NCBI GenBank assembly: GCA_011389895.1
Contig: JAABTN010000008.1
Span: forward strand, 41,719-105,718
Direction of reading: 5' to 3'
From: Maritimibacter sp.
Lineage (GTDB): Bacteria > Pseudomonadota > Alphaproteobacteria > Rhodobacterales > Rhodobacteraceae
Length of the DNA stretch: 64,000 nucleotides
The position numbers and the translations under genes are program-made. Shown here piece by piece: positions 27,279 to 36,594 of this stretch (within the stretch, counting starts at the first letter, position 1; each line of letters starts with the position of its first letter). The notes beneath the pieces were generated by a model. It did no database searches and had not been told where the DNA came from. It was given only the letters and a program-made list of their open reading frames with translations.

Positions 27279-28154
27279 TCAGCGCGTCGGAACCGGCACC
27301 TCTCCGCGATAGTCGTAAAAGCCCCGCCCGGTCTTGCGGCCCAGCCAGCCTGCTTCGACATACTTGGTCAGTAGCGGGCAGGGGCGGTATTTCGTGTCGG
27401 CAAGCCCATCGTGCAACACGTTCATGATCGCGAGACAGGTGTCGAGCCCGATGAAATCGGCCAGCTCAAGCGGCCCCATCGGGTGGTTCGCCCCAAGCTT
27501 CATGGATTCGTCGATCGAGCGGACCGATCCGACCCCTTCGTAAAGCGTATAGACCGCTTCGTTTATCATCGGCATCAGGATGCGGTTGACGATGAACGCG
27601 GGAAAATCCTCGGCGCTGGCCGCGGTTTTTCCCAGCGATTCCACGACGCCCAGGCAGGTGTCGAAGGTTTCCTTGTCTGTCGCGATCCCGCGGATGAGCT
27701 CGACCAGTTTCATCACCGGCACGGGGTTCATGAAGTGAAAGCCCATGAATTTCTCGGGCCGATCCGTGCGGGTCGCAAGCCGGGTGATCGAGATCGACGA
27801 GGTGTTCGAGGTCAGGATCGTCTCGGGTTTGAGATGCGGGACGAGGTCTTCGAAAATCGCCTGTTTCACCGGCTCCCGCTCGGTCGCTGATTCGATCACC
27901 AGATCGGTTGGCCCAAGATCGCTCAAGGTGAGGGTGCTTGAAATCCGGGTCAGGGCCCCGTCCCGGTCAGCCGCCGAGATCTTTTCACGGCTCACCTGTC
28001 GGTCAAGATTGCCCTTGATGGTTTCCAAAGCGGCATCGAGCGCGCTCTGGTCGATATCGTTGAGCAACACCTCGTACCCGGCAAGCGCCATAACATGGGC
28101 AATGCCGCTGCCCATTTGCCCCGCGCCAATCACGCCTACGGTCTTGATCGTCAT
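27279..28154 (-). CDS. hbd: 3-hydroxybutyryl-CoA dehydrogenase
   Basis: A 291-residue NAD(P)-dependent enzyme, the standard length. The Rossmann motif GVIGAGQMGSGIAHV is at residues 7-21, and the catalytic histidine is in MGFHFMNPVPVMKLVE (about 139), with the FIVNRILMPMINEA C-terminal block. It interconverts acetoacetyl-CoA and 3-hydroxybutyryl-CoA, and links to PhaA/PhaB and the ethylmalonyl-CoA route. The start at 28154 matches the family; the long upstream frame is not coding. Confidence 0.95.
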   Translation of the reverse strand: MTIKTVGVIGAGQMGSGIAHVMALAGYEVLLNDIDQSALDAALETIKGNLDRQVSREKISAADRDGALTRISSTLTLSDLGPTDLVIESATEREPVKQAIFEDLVPHLKPETILTSNTSSISITRLATRTDRPEKFMGFHFMNPVPVMKLVELIRGIATDKETFDTCLGVVESLGKTAASAEDFPAFIVNRILMPMINEAVYTLYEGVGSVRSIDESMKLGANHPMGPLELADFIGLDTCLAIMNVLHDGLADTKYRPCPLLTKYVEAGWLGRKTGRGFYDYRGEVPVPTR

Positions 28155-28180
28155 ACCCGGCCTCATCGTCTGTTTGCCAG

Positions 28181-28210
28181 ACATTAGGCTTTGGCAAAAG
28201 GCAGGCGCAA
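28181..28210 (-). promoter_or_regulatory. Candidate hbd promoter
   Basis: On the minus strand TTGCGC and TAATGT are 18 bases apart, with the -10 about 27 bases before the hbd start. The spacer holds CTGCCTTTTGCC but no clear partner GCAG, so it is not counted with the CTGC-palindrome promoters. Confidence 0.4.
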
Positions 28211-28316
28211 CCCCGGACGCCATTAACCATGCGTGCAAATGACCGCAGCTTTTAGGTCTTTGGCAACGGGTTGATGCCACGCTCGGTGCCGGGTGAATAA
28301 AAATGGAGTGGGTGGT

Positions 28317-29144
28317 ATGGCCTATGAATACCCGGGCGAGAGTGCCCTGGACTATGTCCCGTGTCGGTATGGAAGTTCGAAACTTTTGTTCCGGGGACCG
28401 AAACGCAAGCTGAATATGCCCTATGTGGCAGTGATCGGCGCAACCGAGACCTATGGCAAATTCGTCGAGATGCCGTATCCCGCGCTGACCGAAAGCACGC
28501 TGGATATGCCGGTGGTCAACCTTGGCACGGTCAACGCGGGGGTGGATGTCTTCACGCATGACCGGACGGTGATCGACATGTGTTCGCGCGCCGAGGTGAC
28601 GGTGGTGCAGGCCATGGGGGCGCAAAACATGTCGAACCGGTTCTACGCGGTGCATCCGCGCCGAAACGACCGGTTCTTGCGGGCGTCAAACCTGCTCAAG
28701 ACGATCTACCGCGAGGTCGATTTCACCGAGTTCAATTTCACACGCCACCTGCTTTCGGCCCTGCGCGCCATTTCGGAAGAAAAATTCGCGATGGTGGAAC
28801 AGGAGTTGCGCGAATCCTGGGTTGGGCGGATGAAAACACTCGCCTCCGAGATCGACTCGCGCCTCGTGCTGTTGTGGTTGGCGGATCATGCACCGGATAC
28901 GCCGGTCACCGACCCGACCCACGGGCGCGATCCGCTGTTTGTCGACCGCGAGATGATGATCGCCGTGAAGCCATTTTTCGAGCACATCGTCGAAGTTGTC
29001 GTGTCGCCCGAGGATGTCATGGATGGCTTTCCCGGCCTCGTGTTCAACGAATTCGAAGAACCTGCGGCACGGGGCAGCTTGGGAACAGTGGCGCATGCAC
29101 AGGCGGCCTCGGCGCTCGACACCGTCTTGCGCGGGCTCCTGTGA
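28317..29144 (+). CDS. DUF6473 family protein
   Basis: A 275-residue soluble protein of unknown function known mainly from rhodobacters. It opens [19 protein letters not shown] and has the blocks [23 protein letters not shown] and [12 protein letters not shown]. The fold may resemble SGNH-type or glycosyl-related enzymes, but no catalytic triad is convincing by eye. GGAGTG precedes the ATG. It is a single gene flanked by hbd (divergent) and etfA (convergent). Confidence 0.7.
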   Translation: MAYEYPGESALDYVPCRYGSSKLLFRGPKRKLNMPYVAVIGATETYGKFVEMPYPALTESTLDMPVVNLGTVNAGVDVFTHDRTVIDMCSRAEVTVVQAMGAQNMSNRFYAVHPRRNDRFLRASNLLKTIYREVDFTEFNFTRHLLSALRAISEEKFAMVEQELRESWVGRMKTLASEIDSRLVLLWLADHAPDTPVTDPTHGRDPLFVDREMMIAVKPFFEHIVEVVVSPEDVMDGFPGLVFNEFEEPAARGSLGTVAHAQAASALDTVLRGLL

Positions 29145-29157
29145 CGACCGGGCTACG

Positions 29158-29184
29158 AAAAAGGCCCGCCGATGGGCGGGCCTT
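29158..29184. terminator. Bidirectional terminator between DUF6473 and etfA
   Basis: A stem AAGGCCCGCC / GGGCGGGCCTT with a very short loop carries an A tract on its left and TTT on its right. It serves the DUF6473 gene on the plus strand and etfA on the minus strand. Confidence 0.85.
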
Positions 29185-29226
29185 TGGGTCTTTTGATCGT
29201 CTGCCGGACTGGGGCCCGGACGGGGA

Positions 29227-30153
29227 TCAGAGCTTTTCGGTAAGCTCAGGCACAGCGTCAAAGAGGTCGGCGACAAGGCCGAAGTCAGCCACTTGGAAGA
29301 TCGGGGCTTCTTCATCCTTGTTGATCGCCACGATGATCTTCGAGTCCTTCATGCCAGCCAGGTGCTGAATGGCGCCGGAGATGCCCACGGCAACGTAAAG
29401 CTCCGGTGCCACGACCTTACCGGTCTGGCCCACTTGCCAGTCGTTCGGGGCAAAGCCCGAGTCGACGGCGGCGCGCGAGGCACCGACAGCGGCCCCAAGC
29501 TTGTCAGCCAGCGCCTCGATGATCTTGAAGTCTTCTTCCGACCCGACGCCACGCCCGCCCGAGACGACGACGCCTGCGGAGGTGAGTTCGGGGCGGTCGC
29601 TTTCGGCCACCTTGTCCTCGACCCAAGCGCTCAGCTCGGAAGCAGCGGGTGCGTCGATGGTCTCGACCGGGGCCGATCCCCCGTCACCGGCCGCGTCGAA
29701 GGTCGAGGTGCGGAAGGTGATGACCTTCTTTTCATCCTTCGACTTCACGGTCTGCACGGCGTTGCCGGCATAAACCGGGCGCTCGAAGGTGTCGGCATCC
29801 ACCACGGCGGAGGCATCGGAGATCACCATCACATCCAGAAGCGCCGCGACGCGCGGCATGATGTTCTTCGCGTCCGTGGTGGCGGGCGCGCAGATGTGGC
29901 TGTAGTCGCCCGAGAGCGACACGATGAGATCCGCGGTCGCCTCGGCCAACCGGTGGCCCAGGCTGTCGCCCTCGGCAACGAGCACCTTGGCGACCCCGTC
30001 GATTTTCGACGCGGCCTCGCCGGCATCAGCGGCAGAAGCCCCCGCGCAGAGCACGGTCACATCCCCGAGTTCCTTGGCGGCAGACACGGCTTTCGCGGTA
30101 GCGTCCATCGCGAGTTCGCCGGAATTGACTTCGGCAAGAAGCAGAACGGCCAT
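29227..30153 (-). CDS. etfA: Electron transfer flavoprotein subunit alpha
   Basis: A 308-residue ETF alpha chain. The N-terminal domain contains the [20 protein letters not shown] segment; the FAD domain has the signature [14 protein letters not shown] (about 198), [11 protein letters not shown], and [16 protein letters not shown] (about 258), followed by [15 protein letters not shown]. It pairs with EtfB to carry electrons from acyl-CoA dehydrogenases (probably including the mcd product) to ETF-QO. Its start overlaps the etfB stop by one base. Confidence 0.97.
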   Translation of the reverse strand: MAVLLLAEVNSGELAMDATAKAVSAAKELGDVTVLCAGASAADAGEAASKIDGVAKVLVAEGDSLGHRLAEATADLIVSLSGDYSHICAPATTDAKNIMPRVAALLDVMVISDASAVVDADTFERPVYAGNAVQTVKSKDEKKVITFRTSTFDAAGDGGSAPVETIDAPAASELSAWVEDKVAESDRPELTSAGVVVSGGRGVGSEEDFKIIEALADKLGAAVGASRAAVDSGFAPNDWQVGQTGKVVAPELYVAVGISGAIQHLAGMKDSKIIVAINKDEEAPIFQVADFGLVADLFDAVPELTEKL

Positions 30154-30911
30154 TACACGACCCCCTTCTCTTTGAGTTTCGCCACAAGCTCATCCACGCT
30201 CTCGACCTTGATACCGGCCGACCGGGTCGGCGGCTCGGTGGTCTTGACCACCTCGAGGCGCGGGCTGACATCCACGCCGTAATCCTCGGCGGTCTTCTCA
30301 TCCAGCGGCTTTTTCTTGGCCTTCATGATGTTGGGCAGCGACGCATAGCGCGGCTCGTTCAACCGCAGGTCGGCGGTGACGATGGCAGGCAGCTTTACCT
30401 CGATGGTCTGAAGCCCGCCGTCGACTTCGCGGGTAACTTTCGCGCTGTCACTGTCAAGATCGACCGCGGAGGCAAAGGTCGCCTGACCCCAGCCTAGGAG
30501 AGCGGCAAGCATCTGGCCGGTCGCGTTCATGTCGTTGTCGATGGCCTGTTTGCCGGCGATGACCAGCTCGGGCTTTTCTTCGTCGATCACGGCCTTGAGG
30601 ATCTTGGCAACCGCCAGCGGCTCGATGTCGGTGTGAACGTCGTCGGCGGCGACCACGAGGATCGCCCGGTCAGCACCCATGGCGAGCGCGGTGCGCAGCG
30701 TTTCCTGCGCCTGCTTCACACCGATGGAGACCGCGATGACCTCCTCGGCCTTGCCAGCCTCTTTCAGCCGGATGGCCTCTTCGACGGCAATCTCGTCGAA
30801 CGGGTTCATCGACATTTTGACATTTGCGAGATCGACGCCGGAACCATCGGATTTAACCTTGGCCTTCACGTTGTAGTCGATCACGCGCTTCACAGGCACC
30901 AACACCTTCAT
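30153..30911 (-). CDS. etfB: Electron transfer flavoprotein subunit beta
   Basis: A 252-residue ETF beta chain, which holds AMP. It begins [20 protein letters not shown], has [17 protein letters not shown] (about 36-52), and the signature for subunit beta in the region [21 protein letters not shown] (about 182-202). It is the first gene of the etfBA operon, whose upstream promoter contains a 17-bp palindrome. Confidence 0.97.
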   Translation of the reverse strand: MKVLVPVKRVIDYNVKAKVKSDGSGVDLANVKMSMNPFDEIAVEEAIRLKEAGKAEEVIAVSIGVKQAQETLRTALAMGADRAILVVAADDVHTDIEPLAVAKILKAVIDEEKPELVIAGKQAIDNDMNATGQMLAALLGWGQATFASAVDLDSDSAKVTREVDGGLQTIEVKLPAIVTADLRLNEPRYASLPNIMKAKKKPLDEKTAEDYGVDVSPRLEVVKTTEPPTRSAGIKVESVDELVAKLKEKGVV

Positions 30912-31006
30912 GAGCTACGTCCTCTCCTTTACGCCCGTGCTGGGCAATCTGTCTGCGCCATGGTGTAGCGTTCCCCGACCGGGCCCCACAATCCCAAAGC
31001 GACACT

Positions 31007-31036
31007 TTATTACGCTGCGACGCAGCGTTTCGGCAA
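31007..31036 (-). promoter_or_regulatory. etfB promoter with perfect 17-bp palindrome in the spacer
   Basis: On the minus strand TTGCCG (-35) and TAATAA (-10) are 18 bases apart. The spacer is almost filled by ACGCTGC-GTC-GCAGCGT (plus 31012-31028), a perfect inverted repeat with 7-bp arms and three-base centre. It contains the CTGC-N3-GCAG core published for PhaR in Rhodobacter sphaeroides. The match is direct; the binding protein is not known. Confidence 0.6.
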
Positions 31037-31063
31037 TTCGTGACTTTGCGCCACGCGCCAACC

Positions 31064-31540
31064 CTAGTTCTGTTGTTTCAAAAGCCGCTGCTTCTGACGG
31101 TTCCAATCCTGCTTGGCCTTGTCGGCCCGCTTGTCATGATGCTTCTTGCCCTTGGCGATGCCGATCTTGATCTTCGCGATGCCCTTGTGATTGAAGTAAA
31201 GCACGAGGGGAACGAGCGTCATGCCCTTGCGCTGCGTTTCGTTCCACAGGCGCGCGAGCTCTTTTTTCGACACCAGAAGCTTGCGACGTCGACGTTCCTC
31301 ATGCCCCCATGTCTTGGCTTGCTCATAGGGCGCGATATAGCCATTCACGAGCCAGAGTTCCCCGTTCTCAACGGCGGCATAGCTTTCGGCAATGTTGGCC
31401 TGCGATGTGCGGAGTGATTTCACCTCGGACCCGCCAAGCATGATACCGCATTCAAGATCGTCCTCGATGGCATAGTCATGCCGTGCGCGCCGGTTTTCGG
31501 CGATCACCTTGTAATTCGGGTTGTCGTCTTTCTTGGCCAT
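31064..31540 (-). CDS. smpB: SsrA-binding protein SmpB
   Basis: A 158-residue SmpB, the tmRNA partner that rescues stalled ribosomes. Signatures are [29 protein letters not shown] split over residues 16-45, YIAPYEQ (about 69-75), [12 protein letters not shown] (about 84-95) and a basic tail. It is upstream of etfB on the same strand, but etfB has its own promoter. Confidence 0.96.
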   Translation of the reverse strand: MAKKDDNPNYKVIAENRRARHDYAIEDDLECGIMLGGSEVKSLRTSQANIAESYAAVENGELWLVNGYIAPYEQAKTWGHEERRRRKLLVSKKELARLWNETQRKGMTLVPLVLYFNHKGIAKIKIGIAKGKKHHDKRADKAKQDWNRQKQRLLKQQN

Positions 31541-31588
31541 GGTGTTCCCATATAGGCGAGGCGGCAGTCCGGGGAAAGGGCAGGGGTC

Positions 31589-32044
31589 TTAATCGGTGAG
31601 ATCGCGGATCATTCGGTAATTCGTCAGCGCCACGCCAGCGCGTTTCACGGTCTGCCGGGCCTCAGTGGTAAAGCCGCGCGCGGCGAAGAACGGATGCGCG
31701 GTTTCGCTGGCCTCGACGAAAAGCCGGGTCAGGCCAAGCGCGCGGGCCTCGGCCTCAAGGGCGTCGAAAAGCGGCCCGCCCGCCCCGCGCGGATGGGTGT
31801 AGAAGCAGTCTATGTGTCCGCATGGTTCTAGCTCGATGAACCCGACGACGTGGCCATCTTCGGCGATGAACACCCGCCGCCCGTCCGCTTCGCGCCCGGC
31901 AAACAGCGCAGGCTTAGGGGCTGGGCTCCAGGCGGCGCGCTGCGCTGGGCTGTAATGACGCGCGGCGGCCCCGTGGACCGCCGCGTGAAAAACATGGGCC
32001 ATCGCGGATGCGTCCTCTGGCCGGTATCGCCGGATTTGGATCAG
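31589..32044 (-). CDS. GNAT family acetyltransferase, start codon uncertain
   Basis: The reading frame encodes a GNAT domain, with the acetyl-CoA-binding [22 protein letters not shown] segment and [17 protein letters not shown], typical of small N-acetyltransferases. The only ordinary start codon, ATG at 32002, would drop the first beta strand, because the in-frame sequence before it reads [13 protein letters not shown]. That is the usual GNAT opening. No ATG, GTG or TTG lies further upstream in frame. A CTG at 32044, overlapping the dapA stop (CTGA), is the likely start or a decayed one. The substrate is unknown. Confidence 0.75.
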   Translation of the reverse strand: MIQIRRYRPEDASAMAHVFHAAVHGAAARHYSPAQRAAWSPAPKPALFAGREADGRRVFIAEDGHVVGFIELEPCGHIDCFYTHPRGAGGPLFDALEAEARALGLTRLFVEASETAHPFFAARGFTTEARQTVKRAGVALTNYRMIRDLTD

Positions 32045-32913
32045 TTGATCAGCCCGGCATGGGTCATCGCCGCGTCCATTGCCGCGCGGGTGTCATCGGC
32101 CAAGGGCATGAGCGGCAGGCGCACGTCCTCGGCAATGAGCCCGAGCTTGGCCATGCCGTATTTCGCCCCCGCCACGCCCGGCTCCATGAACACGGCGCGG
32201 TGCAGCGGCATCAGCCGATCCTGAAGATCCAATGCCCGACCATAATCCCCGGCCAGCGTCGCTTCCTGCAATTGCGAACACAGCGCGGGCGCGACATTGG
32301 CGGTGACCGAGATACAGCCCACACCGCCCATGGCGTTGAACCCATGCGCGGTCGGGTCTTCGCCGGAAAGCTGGATGAAATCACGACCGCAAAGATCGCG
32401 CTGCCATGCCACGCGGGCAAGATCGCCTGTGGCATCCTTCACCCCAACGATCATCTCATGCTTGGCAAGCTCGGCCATTGTCGCAGGCGCCATGTCCACC
32501 GCCGAGCGCCCCGGGATGTTGTAGATGATGATCGGCAGCCCGACATCGGCAACGGCCAAGAAATGCGCGATCAGCCCCTGTTGCGTCGGCTTGTTGTAAT
32601 AGGGCGTCACTACCAGCGCGGCATCGGCCCCGATCTCTTTCGCGAACTGCGTGAAATGCAGCGCCTCGACCGTGTTGTTCGACCCGGACCCCGCGATGAT
32701 CTTGATCCGTCCCGCCGCGTGGTTGACCACGGTCTTGACCACGAGCTCATGCTCTTCGTGCAAAAGCGTCGGGCTTTCGCCGGTTGTCCCCACCGGGACG
32801 AGGCCGTGCGAGCCTTGGTCGACGTGCCAATCCACCAGATGTTTGAGCGCATCGACATCCACTTTGCCGTCCTTGAACGGCGTCACAAGGGCCGGGATGG
32901 ATCCTTTCAGCAT
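32041..32913 (-). CDS. dapA: 4-hydroxy-tetrahydrodipicolinate synthase
   Basis: A 290-residue DapA, which condenses pyruvate with aspartate semialdehyde in lysine and peptidoglycan synthesis. The opening [16 protein letters not shown], the substrate motif [10 protein letters not shown] (about 42-51), the tyrosine in [11 protein letters not shown] (about 132) and the Schiff-base lysine in [10 protein letters not shown] (about 160) are all present. The ATG at 32913 has AGGAG six to eight bases upstream. It appears to be coupled with the GNAT gene downstream. Confidence 0.97.
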   Translation of the reverse strand: MLKGSIPALVTPFKDGKVDVDALKHLVDWHVDQGSHGLVPVGTTGESPTLLHEEHELVVKTVVNHAAGRIKIIAGSGSNNTVEALHFTQFAKEIGADAALVVTPYYNKPTQQGLIAHFLAVADVGLPIIIYNIPGRSAVDMAPATMAELAKHEMIVGVKDATGDLARVAWQRDLCGRDFIQLSGEDPTAHGFNAMGGVGCISVTANVAPALCSQLQEATLAGDYGRALDLQDRLMPLHRAVFMEPGVAGAKYGMAKLGLIAEDVRLPLMPLADDTRAAMDAAMTHAGLIN

Positions 32914-33041
32914 GTCACGCTCCTGTCTGGTTGGGGGCGGTGAGTCGCCCCAAGGTAAAACGCGGCGGAAACTAGCCGCGTTCGGAGCAAATGCCAAGAA
33001 TGTGTGTTGCGGGCCGAATTTGTCGCGCTACCTATGCAGCT

Positions 33042-35012
33042 ATGATTAGACGAGCTTTGCGCGCCGCACGCCTGATTTCCATGTGTTTCATCGCCTCTCT
33101 CTGGGCTGTCTTGCCGACCGAGGCACAGGAGGCGCGCGCGGTCGCCGCGCTTGAACGTGCGCTGGACACGATGCGGGACGGCGATTGGGCGGGCGCGTTG
33201 GAGGCGGCGGGCCCCGAAGGATCGCTGCCTTGGGATATTATCCAGTGGAACCGCCTGCGCGCGGGGCAGGGTAGTTTCGACGAGACGCTGGATTTTCTGG
33301 ACCGGCGCGGCGATTGGCCAGGTCTTGGCCTGATGCGCGAACGGTCCGAGCGGACGATCCCGGACAACGCCCGCCGCGACGCGGTCTTGGCATTCTTCGA
33401 GGACAACATGCCGGAAACCGGAACAGGTGCCCTGCGCTACGCCCGCGCGCTGTGGGAAAGCGGGGATCGGGACGGGGCGATGGCCGAGGCGCGCCGGGGC
33501 TGGACCACGATGTCTCTCACCGGTGCTGAAGAAACCCAATTCATGTTGGTCTGGCCGAAAACGCTGGCTGATTATCACTGGGCGCGCATGGACATGCTGC
33601 TGTGGCGCGGATTGTCGAGCCAGGCCGAACGTCACATGGCGCGCATCGACACCGACCATCAGATTCTCGCGCGCGCCCGCATCGGGCTTCGTGAGGCAGA
33701 GCCCAGCGTCGACGCAATGATCGCGGCGGTGCCCGATGCGCTCTCGGACGACCCCGGCCTTGCCTATGAGCGGATGCTGTGGCGTGCGCGAAAAGGGCGC
33801 AACGAGAGCGCCATCGAATTGATCCTTGAACGCTCCGGTTCGGCCGAAAGTCTTGGGGAACCCGACCGATGGGGGTATCAGCGCCGTGTTCTGGCGCGCT
33901 GGTCGATGCGCGAGGGCGATTACCAGACCGCCTACCAACTCGCCGCGAACCATCACATCGACGAAGGATGGAACCGGGAAGATAGCGAATGGCTCGCCGG
34001 GTACCTCGCGCTTAGGTTCCGCGATGATACCGCCGGGGCGCTTGCGCATTTTCAAACCTTCCGGGCCACGGTGAACACCCCGATCAGCCTTGGACGCGCC
34101 GGGTATTGGGAGGGTCGGGCCTACGAGGCTCTGGGGCAGCCGGAACAGGCCCGCGCCGCCTATGGCTTCGGGGCCGAGCACCAGACCGCGTTCTACGGGC
34201 TCTTGTCGGCGGAAAAGGCCGGTCTGCCGCTCGACCCGAAGCTTGCGGGGACCGAGGCGTTTCCGGATTTCACCACGACGAGCTTCTGGGGCACGCCGTT
34301 GATGGAAGCTGCGCGCCTGACCTGGGCGGCGGACGAGATGTATCTGACCGAGCGTATGGCGGTGCATCTCGCCGAACGGCTCGACCGGGCCGAAACCGGC
34401 GCCTTGGGCGACTGGGCGGTCAGCGTCGGGGCCCACCACGTGGCGCTGATGATCGCCAAGCACATGGCGCGCTTTGGACAGGTTCTGGAAGCCGCCTATT
34501 TCCCGATGCCTGACATCGGGCGCGGCAACCCCACCGTTCCGCGCGCATTGGAGCTGTCCATCGCGCGGCGCGAAAGCGAATTTGACCCGGTCGTGCGGTC
34601 GGGTGCGGGCGCGATGGGGTTGATGCAGCTCATGCCCGGCACCGCGCGCGACATGGCCAACCGGGTGGGCGTGGACTATGCGCAGGCGAAGCTGACGCAG
34701 GACATGGAGTATAACACCCGGCTGGGGAGTGAATACCTCGCATGGTTGATGGAGCGGTATGGCGACAACCCGATCCTGATCGCGGTCGCCTATAACGCCG
34801 GGCCCGGGCGGGCGAACCGTTGGCAGGAAACACTGGGTGACCCGCGTGACCCGGATGTGGATGTGGTCGACTGGATCGAGATGATTCCGTTCAACGAAAC
34901 CCAGACCTACGTGATGCGGGTGACCGAAAGCCTGCCGATCTACGAAGCGCGCCGTGCGGGTGAGACGCCCGGTGGCCCGCTCAACTTCGTCGCAAGGCTG
35001 AAGCAGCGGTAG
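33042..35012 (+). CDS. slt: Soluble lytic murein transglycosylase
   Basis: A 656-residue periplasmic enzyme with an N-terminal signal (about 1-29, ending TEAQEA). A long helical superhelical region follows to about residue 490, then the SLT domain, with the catalytic glutamate in ARRESEFDPVV (about 508) and GAMGLMQLMPGTA and AYNAGPGRANRW motifs. It should cleave the glycan strand of peptidoglycan to 1,6-anhydro ends. It ends inside the convergent DMT gene, overlapping 32 bases. The ATG at 33042 gives the signal peptide; the upstream frame does not. Confidence 0.94.
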   Translation: MIRRALRAARLISMCFIASLWAVLPTEAQEARAVAALERALDTMRDGDWAGALEAAGPEGSLPWDIIQWNRLRAGQGSFDETLDFLDRRGDWPGLGLMRERSERTIPDNARRDAVLAFFEDNMPETGTGALRYARALWESGDRDGAMAEARRGWTTMSLTGAEETQFMLVWPKTLADYHWARMDMLLWRGLSSQAERHMARIDTDHQILARARIGLREAEPSVDAMIAAVPDALSDDPGLAYERMLWRARKGRNESAIELILERSGSAESLGEPDRWGYQRRVLARWSMREGDYQTAYQLAANHHIDEGWNREDSEWLAGYLALRFRDDTAGALAHFQTFRATVNTPISLGRAGYWEGRAYEALGQPEQARAAYGFGAEHQTAFYGLLSAEKAGLPLDPKLAGTEAFPDFTTTSFWGTPLMEAARLTWAADEMYLTERMAVHLAERLDRAETGALGDWAVSVGAHHVALMIAKHMARFGQVLEAAYFPMPDIGRGNPTVPRALELSIARRESEFDPVVRSGAGAMGLMQLMPGTARDMANRVGVDYAQAKLTQDMEYNTRLGSEYLAWLMERYGDNPILIAVAYNAGPGRANRWQETLGDPRDPDVDVVDWIEMIPFNETQTYVMRVTESLPIYEARRAGETPGGPLNFVARLKQR

Positions 35013-35883
35013 GTTTGCGCTTCAACTGCCGTTCCCGCCAGACGGTGAACAGCCCGGCCCCGACCACGATCGCCGCCCCCAGCGCGGTGGGCAGGTCGAA
35101 CGCTTCGCCAAAGAAGGTGAGCGCGATGATCGACACGAAGACAAGCTGGAAATAGGCAAAGGGCTGCACCGCGCTCGCCTCGGCCTGCTCGTAGCATTTG
35201 ATCAAGAGGAAATGCCCGAGTGCGCCGGTGATGCACAGGGCCCCCATCCAGATCCAGTCCCGGGGTGCCATCGGTTCCCAGTAGAACACCCCGATTGCCG
35301 TGATCGCGATGGCTCCGGTGGTGCCGGTCCAGAAAAACGACGTGGCCGCGCTGTCGCGTCGGGCCACGTAGCGGGTCGACAGGCCGTAGACCGCGAAAAG
35401 AAAGGCCGCGAGAAGCGCGATGAGAGCTTCGGGTGTGAAGACCGCAAACCCCGGACGCAGGATCACGAGAATGCCGATGAACCCCACCCCGATGGCCGCC
35501 CAACGGCGTGGCCCAACCTTTTCGCCAAGGATCGGACCGGACAGGGCCGCGATCATCAGCGGGTAGGAGGCAAAGAGCGCATGGGTCGGGATGAGGCCGA
35601 GGATGACAAAGGCGTAAACCGTCGCGACGATCTCGAAAATCAAAAGCACGCCGCGAAAGGTTTGCAAAAACGGTTGCGTGGTCGCGGCGGCAGCACGGAT
35701 ACCGCCCGGGCCACGCGCCGCGACCGCGATGACGAACAGCGCGAAGAACCAATACCGGATCATCACGATCATCCAGACGTTGTAGGTGTCGGCAAGCAGC
35801 CGCGATACGCCGTCCTGCACCGCGAAGACAAAGACGGCGGCGATCATCAGGGCAATGCCCGCGCGCGTGTTGTTCTGGCTCAT
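34981..35883 (-). CDS. EamA/DMT family transporter (first copy)
   Basis: A 300-residue integral membrane protein with about ten hydrophobic segments in two EamA repeats (about 10-140 and 155-285). The second repeat has LIKCYEQAEASAVQPFAYFQLV, the usual DMT pattern. Such proteins export amino acids or other small metabolites; the substrate is open. Its start overlaps the stop of the upstream mnmD by four bases. It overlaps slt tail-to-tail. Confidence 0.87.
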   Translation of the reverse strand: MSQNNTRAGIALMIAAVFVFAVQDGVSRLLADTYNVWMIVMIRYWFFALFVIAVAARGPGGIRAAAATTQPFLQTFRGVLLIFEIVATVYAFVILGLIPTHALFASYPLMIAALSGPILGEKVGPRRWAAIGVGFIGILVILRPGFAVFTPEALIALLAAFLFAVYGLSTRYVARRDSAATSFFWTGTTGAIAITAIGVFYWEPMAPRDWIWMGALCITGALGHFLLIKCYEQAEASAVQPFAYFQLVFVSIIALTFFGEAFDLPTALGAAIVVGAGLFTVWRERQLKRKPTAASALRRS

Positions 35884-36542
35884 GCGATCCTCGCAACGGT
35901 CATGTGGCGCTTGCGGCCAAAGCCCGGCACACGGGTGACGGTAAAGCCCGCCTGTTCAAGCCCGCGCCGCACGAACCCCGCCGCCGTATAGGTCGCCGCG
36001 CTCCCCCCCGGGGCGGTGTGACGTCCGACCTCGGCCATGAGCGCGGGGGACCAAAGCTCGGGATTTCGCGCCGGTGAGAACCCGTCGAGAAACCATGCAT
36101 CCGCCTGCCCGGCCCAGGATAGAAGCGTGTCACGCGCATCCCCCACGATCACCTCGACCGTGAGTGGGCCAAGCGCGAACCGCCGCGCACCCGTCTCCCA
36201 TGCCGTGAGAAACGGGTCCGCGATGGCGCGCGCTTCGGGAAAAACCGCGAGCGCGCGGGCAATGTCGGAGGTGGCCATCGGATAGGCTTCGAACGAGGTG
36301 AACCTCACCGGGGTCTGGCCGGCAACCAGCGCGAGCGCCAGCATGTTCAACCCGGTGCCGAACCCGAGTTCCGCGACATGGAACCCCGGCCTCAGGCGGG
36401 CGGGTAGGTCATTGCCGCCGAGAAACACGTGCCGGGTTTCCTGAAGCCCGTTCTCAAGCGAGAAATACGGGTCATCAAAGCGGGTCGAAACGGGCACCAC
36501 CCCGTCCCGCCATTCCAATGCCGCGCTCTGGTCCTCGCCCAT
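35880..36542 (-). CDS. mnmD: tRNA (5-methylaminomethyl-2-thiouridine)-methyltransferase MnmD
   Basis: A 220-residue Rossmann methyltransferase matching the N-terminal half of bifunctional MnmC. Visible are DDPYFSLENGLQETRHVFL (about 23-41), the SAM-binding HVAELGFGTGLNML (about 55-68), and the DAWFLDGFSPARNPELW block (about 145-160). It would make the final mnm5 group on tRNA wobble uridine. The FAD half of MnmC is not fused. A DAO-type gene reads away from it 50 bases upstream. The ATG at 36542 was preferred to a TTG 18 bases earlier. Confidence 0.9.
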   Translation of the reverse strand: MGEDQSAALEWRDGVVPVSTRFDDPYFSLENGLQETRHVFLGGNDLPARLRPGFHVAELGFGTGLNMLALALVAGQTPVRFTSFEAYPMATSDIARALAVFPEARAIADPFLTAWETGARRFALGPLTVEVIVGDARDTLLSWAGQADAWFLDGFSPARNPELWSPALMAEVGRHTAPGGSAATYTAAGFVRRGLEQAGFTVTRVPGFGRKRHMTVARIA

Positions 36543-36594
36543 GGTTTCGCCTATTCGCAACGTAAGGCGTGGACGATGAAGGAGGGCGTGGTCC

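Noticed and set aside
28181..28260. hbd promoter as a fifth CTGC-type operator
   Set aside because: CTGC and CGCAGC strings are present but not in the palindromic spacing found at the other four promoters.
32907..34463. 518-codon minus-strand frame across slt
   Set aside because: It is antisense to a complete lytic transglycosylase with signal peptide and catalytic motifs.
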